Source: Caulobacter sp. | Lineage (GTDB): Bacteria > Pseudomonadota > Alphaproteobacteria > Caulobacterales > Caulobacteraceae | Reading direction: 5' to 3' | Assembly (NCBI GenBank): GCA_028291265.1 | Contig: JAQGIK010000154.1 | Span: 1-41,576, forward strand | DNA length: 41,576 bases | In this document: one piece after another, positions 13,996 through 22,519 of the stretch | How positions within the stretch are numbered: position 1 is the stretch's first letter | Layout: each line of letters opens with the position of its first letter | Made by a program: the position numbers and the translations under genes | Notes under the pieces: model-generated | The model's input: only the letters and a program-made list of their open reading frames with translations | The model's database searches: none | Told to the model about the DNA's origin: nothing

Positions 13996-15108
13996 ATGCC
14001 AGCCATTTCCAGGCAAAAACTCGTTCCCATGATCGCGGCCGGGGTGGTCGCGGTCGCCGTCATCGTCGGCGGCGCCTTCTGGTGGCACGGCAAGCAGAGC
14101 TTCGAGGGCACCGACAACGCCTTCGTCCAGGCCGACACCGTCCAGGTCAGCCCGCAGGTCTCCGGCTATGTGCTGGAGGTGCTGGTCGCCGACAACCAGC
14201 GGGTCGAGGCCGGCCAGGTCATCGCCCGCATCGACCCCTCGACCATCCAGGCCCGCTATGACCAGGCCGTCGCCAACGTCCGCGCCCTGCAGGCCGACGT
14301 CTCGGCTGTCGACGACAAGGCGGCGCTGGAACAGGCGATGATCGCCCAGAAGGCGGCCGGGGTCTCGAGCGCCCAGGCCGACGCCGGCCGCATGGCCGTC
14401 GATTCCAAACGCTACAGCGAACTGGCCGCCAAGGGCTGGGTCTCCGAACAGAAGGTCGAGCAGGTCAAGGCCGGCGAGAAGCAGAGCGCCGCCTCCGTCG
14501 CCGCCGCCCAGGCCGCCCTGGTGGCCGAGCAGCGCGCCTCGCAAGGGCTGGGCTCGGCCCGCGAACAGAAGCTGGCCCAGGTGCAGGCCGCCCAGGCCCA
14601 GGTGCAGCAGGCCCGGCTGGACCTCGAACGCACCGTCATCCGCGCGCCGGTGGCCGGCGTCATCGGGGCCCGCTCGGTGCGGGTCGGCCAGCTGGTGTCG
14701 CCCGGCCAGACGATGATGGTGGTGGTGCCGCTCGGCGAGACCTTCGTGGTCGCCAACTTCAAGGAAACCCAGCTGTCGCGCCTGCGCATCGGCCAGCCGG
14801 TCGAGATCAAGGCCGACGCCCTCGGCAAGCAGGTCATCAAGGGCCACATCGACAGTTTCGCGCCGGCGACGGGGGCCGAGTTCGCCCTGATCCCGGTCGA
14901 GAACGCGGTCGGCAACTTCACCAAGATCGCCCAGCGGGTGCCGGTGCGGATCGTCGTCGACAAAGGCCAGGCGGTCAGCGGGGCCCTGCGTCCCGGGCTG
15001 TCGCTGGAGGTCAAGGTCGACGTGCGGGTCAAGGGCGGCGCCAGCTTCGCCGAATCCGGCGTCGCGCCCGCGCAGGTCGCCGCCGGCGAACAGGCGCCCA
15101 AGCCGTGA
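13996..15108 (+). CDS. emrA: EmrA/HlyD-type membrane fusion protein of a multidrug efflux pump
   Basis: 370 residues. An N-terminal membrane anchor (about 9-29) is followed by the half-lipoyl motif TVQVSPQVSGYVLEVLVADN, a long Ala/Gln-rich coiled-coil hairpin (about 80-205), the second lipoyl half APVAGVIGARSVRVGQLVSPG and a beta-barrel domain (FVVANFKETQLSRLRIG). This is the EmrA architecture: a periplasmic adaptor joining an MFS pump to an outer-membrane channel. No outer-membrane factor gene is in the window. ATG13996 is chosen, with GGGG seven bases upstream; an in-frame GTG at 13978 is possible. The stop overlaps the next start (GTGA). Confidence 0.88.
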   Translation: MPAISRQKLVPMIAAGVVAVAVIVGGAFWWHGKQSFEGTDNAFVQADTVQVSPQVSGYVLEVLVADNQRVEAGQVIARIDPSTIQARYDQAVANVRALQADVSAVDDKAALEQAMIAQKAAGVSSAQADAGRMAVDSKRYSELAAKGWVSEQKVEQVKAGEKQSAASVAAAQAALVAEQRASQGLGSAREQKLAQVQAAQAQVQQARLDLERTVIRAPVAGVIGARSVRVGQLVSPGQTMMVVVPLGETFVVANFKETQLSRLRIGQPVEIKADALGKQVIKGHIDSFAPATGAEFALIPVENAVGNFTKIAQRVPVRIVVDKGQAVSGALRPGLSLEVKVDVRVKGGASFAESGVAPAQVAAGEQAPKP

Positions 15109-16712
15109 GCAACGCCGCCGTAGGCGGCTTCCAGCCCTCCAGCCTCGGCGAGGGCTCCGCCGCCCCCGCCAAAATCAACTGGCTGCTGATCTTCCTCGGC
15201 TTCGGGGGGATGGTGATCGGCCAGTTCATGGCCATCCTCGACATCCAGATCGTCGCCGCCTCGCTGTCGCAGATCCAGGCCGGGGTCGGGGCCACGGCCG
15301 ACCAGATGAGCTGGGTGCAGACCATCTACCTGCTGGCCGAGGTGGTGATCATGCCGCTGACCGCCTACCTGTGCCGGATGTATTCGACGCGCCGGTTCTT
15401 CATCGGCGCGGTGATCCTGTTCATTGGCAGCTCGATCCTCACCGGGCTCAGCACCAACATCGAGATGATGATCGCCCTGCGCGCCCTGCAGGGCATCGCC
15501 GGCGGGGCGATGATCCCGCCGGTGTTCGCCACCGCCTTCACGGTGTTTCCCCCTGAGCGGCGGATCACCGCCAACGTCGTCGTCGGGCTGATCGTCACCC
15601 TGGCCCCGACCATCGGCCCGACCTTGGGCGGCCACCTGACCGAGTGGCTGAACTGGCGCTGGCTGTTCTTCGTCAACGTGCCGCCGGGCCTGCTGGCCCT
15701 GTTCCTGGTCACCCGCTACGGCAATTTCGACAAGGGGAACCCGGCCCTCAGCAAGGGCATCGATTGGTGGGGCGTCGGGCTGATGGCCATCGGCCTGCTG
15801 TCGATCCAGTATGTGCTGGAAGAGGGCGCCAAGGACGGCTGGTTCCAGGACGACATGATCCTCTGGCTGACCGTCATGGGGGTGATCGCCCTGGGCGCCT
15901 TCGTCTGGCGACAGCTGGTCTACCGGCAGCCGATCGTCAGCCTGGCCCCGTTCAAGGATCGAAATTTCTCGATCGGCATCGTGATGACCTTCGTCTCGGG
16001 TCTCAGCCTCTATGGCGGCACCTTCGTGCTGCCGCTGTTCCTGTCGCAGGTGCAGCGACTGAGCGCGGCGGAAGTCGGCACGACCATGCTGATCAGCGGC
16101 CTGACCATGTTCCTCTGCGGTCCCATCGCCGGGCGGCTGATCGGCCGGTTCGACATCCGGGTGGCGATGGTCGGCGGCTTCGCGGTGGCGGCGTTCGGCA
16201 CCGGCATGGCGCATACCGTCACGGCCGACTGGGGTTTCTGGAACTTCGCCGCCATGCAGGCGGTGCGGGCGTCCGGGGTGATGATCGCCATGATCGCCTG
16301 CCAGCAGATGACGGTCAGCACCATTCCGAACGAGATGATGAAGGAGGCCAGCAGCCTCGTGAACCTGACCCGGAATGTCGGCGGCGCCGTCGGCCTGGCC
16401 CTGCTCTCGACCCTGCTGACCCACCAGGCGGCGGTCCACTACGCCGATCTCGCCAGCACCGTCAGCATCGCCAACAACACCAGCCAGGAGATGATCGGCG
16501 GCCTGACCGCGATGATGGCCCAGAAGGGCCTGATCGATCCGGCCGGGGCCGGCATGAAGGGCTTCAGCCTGATGCTGCACCAGAAGGCGCTGGTGCTGAG
16601 CTTCGGCGACGCCTTCGCGGCGCTGTCGGTCGGCCTGGCCGGAGTGGCGGTGCTGGCCCTGTTCGCCAAGCCGGCCAAACGGTCGATGCCGGCCGGGGGC
16701 GGGGGCCACTAG
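15105..16712 (+). CDS. emrB: DHA2-family MFS multidrug transporter, first of a tandem pair
   Basis: 535 residues with about 14 predicted transmembrane helices, the DHA2 (EmrB/QacA) topology. The helix-1 motif GQFMAILDIQIVAASL and the segment TIGPTLGGHLTEWLNWRWLF are typical. It is expected to be a proton-driven exporter working with the EmrA-like protein just upstream. The start is GTG15105, overlapping the emrA stop by 4 bases. The protein is clearly paralogous to the next gene along its whole length. The substrate range cannot be read from sequence. Confidence 0.9.
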   Translation: MSNAAVGGFQPSSLGEGSAAPAKINWLLIFLGFGGMVIGQFMAILDIQIVAASLSQIQAGVGATADQMSWVQTIYLLAEVVIMPLTAYLCRMYSTRRFFIGAVILFIGSSILTGLSTNIEMMIALRALQGIAGGAMIPPVFATAFTVFPPERRITANVVVGLIVTLAPTIGPTLGGHLTEWLNWRWLFFVNVPPGLLALFLVTRYGNFDKGNPALSKGIDWWGVGLMAIGLLSIQYVLEEGAKDGWFQDDMILWLTVMGVIALGAFVWRQLVYRQPIVSLAPFKDRNFSIGIVMTFVSGLSLYGGTFVLPLFLSQVQRLSAAEVGTTMLISGLTMFLCGPIAGRLIGRFDIRVAMVGGFAVAAFGTGMAHTVTADWGFWNFAAMQAVRASGVMIAMIACQQMTVSTIPNEMMKEASSLVNLTRNVGGAVGLALLSTLLTHQAAVHYADLASTVSIANNTSQEMIGGLTAMMAQKGLIDPAGAGMKGFSLMLHQKALVLSFGDAFAALSVGLAGVAVLALFAKPAKRSMPAGGGGH

Positions 16713-16713
16713 G

Positions 16714-18333
16714 ATGAGCGCTCCGGGGGGAACCGAAGACATCACCGTCGCCCAGACGCCCAAGACGGCGTCGGGCGAGGTCAACTGGACCATCCTGCTG
16801 ATCGGCTTCGCCGGCATGGCCATCGGCCAGTTCATGGCCATCCTCGACATCCAGATCGTGGCGGCGTCGCTGCCGCAGATCCAGGCCGGGGTCGGGGCCA
16901 GCGCCGACCAGGTCAGCTGGATCCAGACCGCCTACCTGATCCCCGAAGTGGTGATGATCCCGCTGTCGGCCTACCTGTCGCGGCTCTGGGGCACGCGGCT
17001 GGTGTTCATGATGAGCTGCGCCGGCTTCACGGTGATGAGCGTGGTCGCCGGCTTTTCCAACAATATCGAATTCATGATCGTCGCCCGGGCCCTGCAGGGG
17101 TTCGTCGGCGGGGCCATGGTGCCGACGGTGTTCGCCACCGCCTTCACCGCCTTCCCGCCCGACAAGCGGATCATGGCCAATGTCGCCACCGGCATGATCG
17201 TCACCTTGGCTCCGACGGTGGGGCCGATCCTCGGCGGCCACCTGACCGAATGGCTGAGCTGGCGCTGGCTGTTCTTCGTCAACGTCGGGCCGGGCCTCCT
17301 GAGCCTGTTCCTGGTCGGCCGTTACGCCAACTTCGACCGTGGCGACCGCAACCTGGCGACCGGCTTCGACTGGTTCGGCCTCAGCATGATGGCCACGTTC
17401 CTGATGAGCCTGCAGTTCGTCGTCGAGGAGGGGGCCAAGGATAACTGGTTCGAGGACGGCATGATCCTCTGGCTGACCGTGCTTTGCGCCATCACCTTCG
17501 TGACCTTCATCTGGCGCACCCTGACCTATCGCCAACCGCTGGTGCAGCTGCGCGCCTTCACCGACCGCAACTTCACGCTCGGCATCCTGATGACGGCGGT
17601 GTCGGGGATCAGCCTCTATGGCGGCACCTTCCTGATGCCGCTGTACCTGGGCCGGGTGCGGCATTTTTCGGCGGCCGAGGTCGGCACCACCATGCTGGTC
17701 TCCGGCATCTGCATGTTCCTGACCGGGCCGCTGGTCGGGCGGCTGGCGCGGCAGATCGATCCGCGCATCCCGATGGTCATCGGCTTTTCGATGGTCGCCT
17801 GGGGCATGTGGCTGGGCCACGACATCAACGGCGAATGGGGGTTCTGGGAGTTCGCCGTGCTGCAGGCTTTCCGCGGCTGCGGGGTGATGATCGCCATGAT
17901 CGCCACCAGCCAGCTGACCATGTCGACCCTGCCGCCGGCCATGATCAAGGACGCCTCGGGGCTGATGAACCTGTCGCGCAACACGGCCGGGGCCATCGCC
18001 ATGGCCTATCTGTCGACCACCCTGACCACCCAGACCGCCAACCACATGCAGGCGCTCAGCGCCAAGGTCAGCATCGCCTCGACCGAGGCCCAGGCGATGA
18101 TCGCCGGCCTGACGCAGATGATGGCCCAGCGCGGCGTCGCCGACGCCGGCGGGGCGGCCCGCAAGGCTTTCCACTATTTCCTCAACCAGCAGGCCTCGAT
18201 CCTGGCCTTCGGGGACGGCTTCACGGTGCTGGCCATCGCCGGCGCCATCGCCGCCGCCCTCGCCTTCCTCGCCAGACCCGCAAAGACACCCCCCACAGCA
18301 GCCGCGCTCGAAGCGGCGGCGGAAGCGCACTGA
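16714..18333 (+). CDS. emrB: DHA2-family MFS multidrug transporter, second of a tandem pair
   Basis: 539 residues, 14-helix DHA2 transporter, paralogous to the preceding gene. Shared blocks include GQFMAILDIQIVAASL, QIQAGVGA and GGHLTEWLSWRWLFFVNV. It starts one base after the upstream stop, so the pair is cotranscribed. The N-terminal tail (MSAPGGTEDITVAQTPKTA) and several loops differ between the two, so this is an old duplication, not a fresh copy. It may form an alternative or mixed complex with the single EmrA. The tetR start lies three bases after its stop. Confidence 0.9.
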   Translation: MSAPGGTEDITVAQTPKTASGEVNWTILLIGFAGMAIGQFMAILDIQIVAASLPQIQAGVGASADQVSWIQTAYLIPEVVMIPLSAYLSRLWGTRLVFMMSCAGFTVMSVVAGFSNNIEFMIVARALQGFVGGAMVPTVFATAFTAFPPDKRIMANVATGMIVTLAPTVGPILGGHLTEWLSWRWLFFVNVGPGLLSLFLVGRYANFDRGDRNLATGFDWFGLSMMATFLMSLQFVVEEGAKDNWFEDGMILWLTVLCAITFVTFIWRTLTYRQPLVQLRAFTDRNFTLGILMTAVSGISLYGGTFLMPLYLGRVRHFSAAEVGTTMLVSGICMFLTGPLVGRLARQIDPRIPMVIGFSMVAWGMWLGHDINGEWGFWEFAVLQAFRGCGVMIAMIATSQLTMSTLPPAMIKDASGLMNLSRNTAGAIAMAYLSTTLTTQTANHMQALSAKVSIASTEAQAMIAGLTQMMAQRGVADAGGAARKAFHYFLNQQASILAFGDGFTVLAIAGAIAAALAFLARPAKTPPTAAALEAAAEAH

Positions 18334-18336
18334 CCC

Positions 18337-18942
18337 ATGCCCAGACTGACCGGACAGATCGACCTTTCGAAGACCGAGGCCATCCTCGACGCCGCCTCCG
18401 AGGTGTTGGCCGAACGCGGCCTGGCGGCGCCGATCGAGGAGATCGCGCGGCGGGCGGGGGTGTCGAAACAGACCATCTACAACCGCTATGGCGGCAAGAT
18501 CGAACTGGTCCGCGCCCTGGTCGAGAAGCGGGTCGACAGCATCACCGCGCCGCTGCGCGACCCGGGCGCCGAGGAGCATCCCGAGGAGACCCTGACTGCC
18601 TACGCCCGCAGCCTGCTGCAGGTCATCGAGCGGGGCGGCTACAGCCTGATGCGGCTGACCATCCAGAGCGCCGGCGAACTGCCGGAACTGGCCCGCGAGG
18701 TCTACGCCAATGGCCCGATGCGCTCGCGCGCCCAGCTGGCGGAATTCCTGGAGCTGGAAAGCCGCGCCGGCCGCCTGAAAGTCGACGACCCCATGCAGGC
18801 GGCCGAATTCTTTGGCGGCATGGTCATGGCCAACCGCCAGATCCAGTCGCTGTTGCGACTGCCGACCAACCTGTCGGACGCGGAAATCGAACGGCTGGCC
18901 AGCGAGGCCGCCCGCGTGTTCATGCGGGCCTACGCGGTCTGA
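18337..18942 (+). CDS. TetR/AcrR-family repressor of the efflux operon
   Basis: 201 residues. The N-terminal helix-turn-helix spans about 28-50 (IEEIARRAGVSKQTIYNRYG), preceded by the usual helix KTEAILDAASEVLAERG. The C-terminal ligand domain resembles the AefR-like TetR_C group (MRLTIQSAGELPELAREVY). Its position as last gene of the emrA-emrB-emrB operon implies autoregulation together with the pump. The inverted repeat inside the promoter at 13872-13900 is the obvious candidate operator. Ligand unknown. Confidence 0.9.
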   Translation: MPRLTGQIDLSKTEAILDAASEVLAERGLAAPIEEIARRAGVSKQTIYNRYGGKIELVRALVEKRVDSITAPLRDPGAEEHPEETLTAYARSLLQVIERGGYSLMRLTIQSAGELPELAREVYANGPMRSRAQLAEFLELESRAGRLKVDDPMQAAEFFGGMVMANRQIQSLLRLPTNLSDAEIERLASEAARVFMRAYAV

Positions 18943-18949
18943 TCGTTCA

Positions 18950-19063
18950 TGCGTGCTTCGACACGCGGCCTGAAGGCCGCTGCTCAGCATGACTAGCTTT
19001 AGTGAAGCCAACCCAAGTCAGTCATCCTGAGCAGCCCGCGCAGCGGGCGTGTCGAAGGACGCA
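18950..19063. repeat. Dispersed paired-palindrome repeat family A, copy 1
   Basis: Two inverted arms, 18950-18993 and 19021-19063, are separated by 27 bases. When the right arm is reverse-complemented, both read TGCGT-S-CTTCGACACGC, then a private mini-hairpin, then GCTGCTCAG-S-ATGAC. The mini-hairpins differ (GGCCTGAAGGCC on the left, CCCGCGCAGCGGG on the right). It fills the convergent gap between tetR and fabI and ends one base before the fabI stop codon. It could serve as a bidirectional terminator. Confidence 0.8.
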
Positions 19064-19064
19064 A

Positions 19065-19886
19065 CTACCCCGCCAGGTTCGCGAACTCGTCGGGCAGGCC
19101 GATCATGTGGAAGCCGGCGTCGACGTGGATGACCTCGCCGGTGGTCGAGCGGCCGAGGTCCGACAGCAGCCACAGGGCGCAGCCGGCGACGCCTTCCATG
19201 GTGGTGTCTTCCTTCATGGCGCTGAACATCCGGCCCTGGCTGAGCAGGCCGCGGCCGCCGCTGATGCCGGCCAGCGACAGGGTGCGCATGGCGCCGGCGC
19301 TGATGGCGTTGACCCGGATGCCCTTGGGGCCGAGGTCGCGGGCGATGTAGCGGGTGGCCGCCTCGAGCGCGGCCTTGGCGACGCCCATGGTGTTGTAGTT
19401 GGGGATGACCCGCTCGGAGCCGAGGTAGGTCATGGTCACCATCGAACCGCCGGGCTTCATCATCTTGCTGGCGCGGTTGGCGGCGTCGACGAAGCTGAAG
19501 GCCGAGACATTCATGGCGGTGAGGAAGCCGTCGCGCGTGGTGTTCTCGACGAAGCTGCCCTTCATCTCTTCCTTTTTGGCGAAGGCGATCGAATGGACCA
19601 GGAAATCGAGCCCGCCAAATCGCTTCTCGACGTCGGCGAAGCAGGCGTCCATCGAGGCGTCGTCGGTCACCTCGCAGGGGATGAAGTCGGTGACGCCGAT
19701 GGCTTCGCCGAGCGGGCGGACGCGCTTTTCCATGTCCGGCAGATAGGCGAAGGCCAGTTTCGCGCCCTGGGCGGCCAGTTGGCTGGCGATGCCGTAGGCG
19801 ATGGAATTGTGGTTGGCGACCCCCATGACCAGCCCGGTCTTGCCGGCCATCAGGTCACCCTTGGGGAAGCTGTACTCTTCGGCCAT
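19065..19886 (-). CDS. fabI: Enoyl-[acyl-carrier-protein] reductase (NADH)
   Basis: 273 residues, short-chain dehydrogenase fold. The FabI-specific nucleotide motif GVANHNSIAYGIA is at 22-34. The catalytic residues are Tyr154 (YLGSERVIPNY), Tyr164 and Lys171 (YNTMGVAK), equivalent to Tyr146, Tyr156 and Lys163 of E. coli FabI. It carries out the last reduction of each fatty-acid elongation cycle. The frame is open upstream, but ATG at 19886 is chosen because it gives the normal N-terminus (MAEEYSFPKGDLMAGK) and has GAGGAG seven bases upstream. It lies 32 bp downstream of the D-amino-acid-oxidase-like gene, which separates it from fabB. Confidence 0.94.
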   Translation of the reverse strand: MAEEYSFPKGDLMAGKTGLVMGVANHNSIAYGIASQLAAQGAKLAFAYLPDMEKRVRPLGEAIGVTDFIPCEVTDDASMDACFADVEKRFGGLDFLVHSIAFAKKEEMKGSFVENTTRDGFLTAMNVSAFSFVDAANRASKMMKPGGSMVTMTYLGSERVIPNYNTMGVAKAALEAATRYIARDLGPKGIRVNAISAGAMRTLSLAGISGGRGLLSQGRMFSAMKEDTTMEGVAGCALWLLSDLGRSTTGEVIHVDAGFHMIGLPDEFANLAG

Positions 19887-19918
19887 GCGGCGTCTCCTCG
19901 AAGCTCTTTCAGGCCCGT

Positions 19919-21094
19919 TTATAGAGCCTTGGGCGGTTCGAACAGGGGCGCGATGGTGGCGATGGCCGCCTGCGCCTCGGCCATGTCGGGGGTTTCGTCC
20001 TCCGAGCCATAGCCCCACATCTCGCTTGCGCCGCCGTACTGGACGACGATGCCGTCGGCCCGGGGCAGGACGTTCACGTGCCGATAGTAGAGGCCGTAGC
20101 GGACCTCCGGCTGCGGGGCGAGCCAGGTGATCTGGCCGCGCACGGGGGTGATGGTCTCGTCCTTCCACAGGGCGCGGGCCCCGTAGCCGGTGCAGTTGAC
20201 GACCACGGGCTGCTTGAGCCGTTGCAGGTCGGCCGGGGTGTTGAAGGTCATGGTTTCGATATGGCCGCCCTCGGTCAGGAAGTCCGTGGTCAGCAGATGG
20301 GCCAGCTCGGCGACGTTGAACTGCATCGAGGTCCCGTGGCGCACCCCGGCGACGCGGAACGGGGTCTGGGCCGGGTCGAGGGCGCGCCAGTCGGGGTCGA
20401 TGCCGTCCGGATAGGGGTCGGGCTTCCAGAAGCGGATGTCGGGCCCGGCGGTCGGCCGCTCGGGGAAGGTCACTGGCGGGCCCCCGGCCTCCTTGGGATT
20501 GAACAGGGTGTAGCGGTCGGTCCAGGCCACCGGGTCGCCCTGCAGGCCAAGCAGGGTCTGCCAGGTGGCGTAGGAGCTGCGGGTCATGCCATCCCAGAAA
20601 GCGGGGAAGTTCGCATCGACCTTGTCGGCGTCGGCGACGCGGCTTTCGGGCGACCAGGTGCCCGTGGCGCGGGCCGAGCGGGTGTAGGGGGTGCGGTCCT
20701 TGGCGTAGATGGTCACGCGTGCGCCGGCCCGCACCAGGGTCAGGGCCGTGGTCAGGCCGATGGCCCCGCAGCCGATGACGGCGACGTCTTTCGCGCCGCC
20801 CTCCAGCGCCTTGGCGGCGGCGATCTGGGCCGAGCCCCAGGACAGGGACCAGCCGCTGCCCCCGTGGCCGTAATTGTGCACCACCCGCTTGCGGCCGACT
20901 TTCTCGACGTCGAGGCGCGGGCCGGCGGCGCGAAACGGACGCAGGCAGACGGTGACCTTGGTGATGCGGCCGGCGTCCATCTTCAGCGGGGCCAGCGGCG
21001 GGATGACGAAGCCCGGCTGGGCGAGGGCGCGCCCGGCGAGGCCGGCGGCGCCGAGGCCGAGGAGCAGGGTGCGGCGGTCTGGAGCTAGGCGCAT
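19919..21094 (-). CDS. Tat-exported, circularly permuted D-amino-acid-oxidase-like FAD enzyme
   Basis: 391 residues. A twin-arginine signal (DRRTLLLGLGAAGLAGRALA) predicts a periplasmic flavoenzyme. The DAAO motifs are all present but rotated. The block that is C-terminal in known DAAO comes first: LRPFRAAGPR at 51-60 (substrate-carboxylate arginine region) and HNYGHGGSGWSLSWGSA at 73-89. The FAD-binding Rossmann motif VIGCGAIGLTTALTL follows at 106-120, then YAKDRTPYTRSARATG, the middle segment VVNCTGYGARAL and PVRGQITWL, and the protein ends at a point equivalent to about residue 310 of the 347-residue mammalian enzyme. It is expected to oxidise D-amino acids or a related amine, giving a keto acid, ammonia and peroxide; the substrate is not provable. 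It sits between fabB and fabI and is probably cotranscribed with fabI. Confidence 0.82.
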   Translation of the reverse strand: MRLAPDRRTLLLGLGAAGLAGRALAQPGFVIPPLAPLKMDAGRITKVTVCLRPFRAAGPRLDVEKVGRKRVVHNYGHGGSGWSLSWGSAQIAAAKALEGGAKDVAVIGCGAIGLTTALTLVRAGARVTIYAKDRTPYTRSARATGTWSPESRVADADKVDANFPAFWDGMTRSSYATWQTLLGLQGDPVAWTDRYTLFNPKEAGGPPVTFPERPTAGPDIRFWKPDPYPDGIDPDWRALDPAQTPFRVAGVRHGTSMQFNVAELAHLLTTDFLTEGGHIETMTFNTPADLQRLKQPVVVNCTGYGARALWKDETITPVRGQITWLAPQPEVRYGLYYRHVNVLPRADGIVVQYGGASEMWGYGSEDETPDMAEAQAAIATIAPLFEPPKAL

Positions 21095-21172
21095 GGCGGG
21101 AGGCTAGCGCGATATCGTGCCGGCTGGGGAGTGCAGAGTTGATGCAGGTCGATGGCGAGGAACCAGAAACGC

Positions 21173-21203
21173 AACTCTCCCCCCGCGGAGCGGGGGGAGA
21201 GTT
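21173..21203. repeat. Family C hairpin next to the fabB stop
   Basis: A perfect 14-bp stem, AACTCTCCCCCCGC (21173-21186) and GCGGGGGGAGAGTT (21190-21203), with a GGA loop. It touches the fabB stop codon (21204-21206). The core is the same as the hairpin at 6121-6150. It may end or attenuate fabA-fabB transcription before the oxidase gene, but no long T-run follows on the minus strand. Confidence 0.6.
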
Positions 21204-22415
21204 TTAGACCCGCGCCATGATCAGGCAGCCGTTGGTGCCGCCGAAGCCGAAGCTGTTGCTCATCACCGTTTCGAGCGGCTTGTCCGAGCGCTTGGTCAGG
21301 ATCGGCAGGTCGGCGAACTCGGGGTCGAGGTTTTCGATGTTGGCGCTCTCGGCCGCGAAGCCGTTGTTCAGCATCAGGATCGAATAGATGGCCTCCTGCG
21401 CGCCGGCGGCGCCCAGGCTGTGGCCGGTCAGGGACTTGGTCGAGCTGATCAGCGGGGCGTTGGCCCCGAAGACGTTGCGGACCGCGCCCATTTCCTTGCT
21501 GTCGCCGACCGGGGTCGAGGTGCCGTGCGGGTTGAGGTAGTCGATCTTGCGGCCGCCGGCGCTGTCGATGGCGAGCTTCATGCAGCGCTCGGCGCCCTCG
21601 CCCGAGGGGGCGACCATGTCGAAGCCGTCGCTGTTGGCGGCGTAGCCGACGATCTCGCCGTAGATCTTGGCGCCGCGGGACTTGGCGCGTTCGTACTCTT
21701 CGAGCACCAGCATGCCGGCCCCGCCGGCGATGACGAAGCCGTCTCGGTCGGTGTCGTAGGCGCGGCTGGCCTTGGTCGGGGTGTCGTTGAACTTGCTGGA
21801 CATGGCGCCCATGGCGTCGAACAGGTTGGACAGGGTCCAGTCCTCTTCTTCCGTGCCGCCGGCGAAGATGATGTCCTGCTTGCCCATGGCGATCTGCTCG
21901 TAGGCCGAGCCGATGCAGTGGGTGGAGGTGGCGCAGGCCGAGCTGATCGAGAAGTTCAGGCCGCGGATCTTGAACCAGGTGGCGAGAACGGCCGAGGGGC
22001 CGCTGCTCATGGCTTTCGGCACCGCGAACGGGCCGATGCGCTTGGGACCCTTTTCGCGGGTCGTGGCGGCGGCCTCGACGATGACCTTGGTCGAGGGGCC
22101 GCCGGCCCCGACGATCAGGCCGGTGCGCTCGTTGGAGACCTCGGACTCTTCGAGGCCGCTGTCGGCGATGGCCTGGTCCATGGCGATGTGGGCGTAGGCG
22201 GTGCCCGACGACAGGAAGCGGGCGGCGCGGCGGTCGACCATCGACTCCCAGTCGATGTCCGGGATGGCCCGGACCTGGCAGCGGAAGCCGAGCTCGGCGT
22301 AGTCGGGGGCGAAGGTGACGCCGCTTTTGGCTTCCCGCAGCGAGGCGAGAACCTCGTTGGCGTTGTTTCCGATCGACGAAACGATACCGATGCCGGTGAC
22401 GACGACACGCCGCAT
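21204..22415 (-). CDS. fabB: 3-oxoacyl-[ACP] synthase I
   Basis: 403 residues, thiolase fold. The condensing-enzyme triad is Cys161 ([11 protein letters not shown]), His297 ([11 protein letters not shown]) and His332 ([15 protein letters not shown]); the C-terminal glycine loop [10 protein letters not shown] is present. Length and N-terminus ([16 protein letters not shown]) match KAS I (FabB) better than FabF. FabB extends the cis-3-decenoyl-ACP made by FabA and so commits carbon to unsaturated fatty acids. The adjacent upstream fabA supports this. The 104-bp fabA-fabB gap carries two hairpins (22445-22465 and 22487-22504). Confidence 0.94.
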   Translation of the reverse strand: MRRVVVTGIGIVSSIGNNANEVLASLREAKSGVTFAPDYAELGFRCQVRAIPDIDWESMVDRRAARFLSSGTAYAHIAMDQAIADSGLEESEVSNERTGLIVGAGGPSTKVIVEAAATTREKGPKRIGPFAVPKAMSSGPSAVLATWFKIRGLNFSISSACATSTHCIGSAYEQIAMGKQDIIFAGGTEEEDWTLSNLFDAMGAMSSKFNDTPTKASRAYDTDRDGFVIAGGAGMLVLEEYERAKSRGAKIYGEIVGYAANSDGFDMVAPSGEGAERCMKLAIDSAGGRKIDYLNPHGTSTPVGDSKEMGAVRNVFGANAPLISSTKSLTGHSLGAAGAQEAIYSILMLNNGFAAESANIENLDPEFADLPILTKRSDKPLETVMSNSFGFGGTNGCLIMARV

Positions 22416-22444
22416 GGCGACTCCTTGCTGTTCCCGTTGAGCCC

Positions 22445-22504
22445 GCCGGACGTATGTCGTCCGGCCGGTCCACTCACCTTGTTTATCGGCGGGCTTTGCC
22501 GCCG
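22445..22504 (-). promoter_or_regulatory. Two hairpins in the fabA-fabB intergenic region
   Basis: GCCGGACG/CGTCCGGC (22445-22465, perfect 8-bp stem, 5-base loop) and CGGCGG/CCGCCG (22487-22504, 6-bp stem) occupy the gap between fabA and fabB. Neither is followed by a T-run on the minus strand, so they look like processing or mRNA-stability structures more than terminators. The role is inference. Confidence 0.4.
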
Positions 22505-22519
22505 TTCTTGTCGAACCCG

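Noticed and set aside
14412..16850. An 812-codon minus-strand open frame opposite the efflux genes, and a similar one at 16564-19011
   Set aside because: Both are shadows of the EmrA/EmrB/TetR genes: Asp/His/Gln/Arg-rich, no domains, no ribosome-binding sites.
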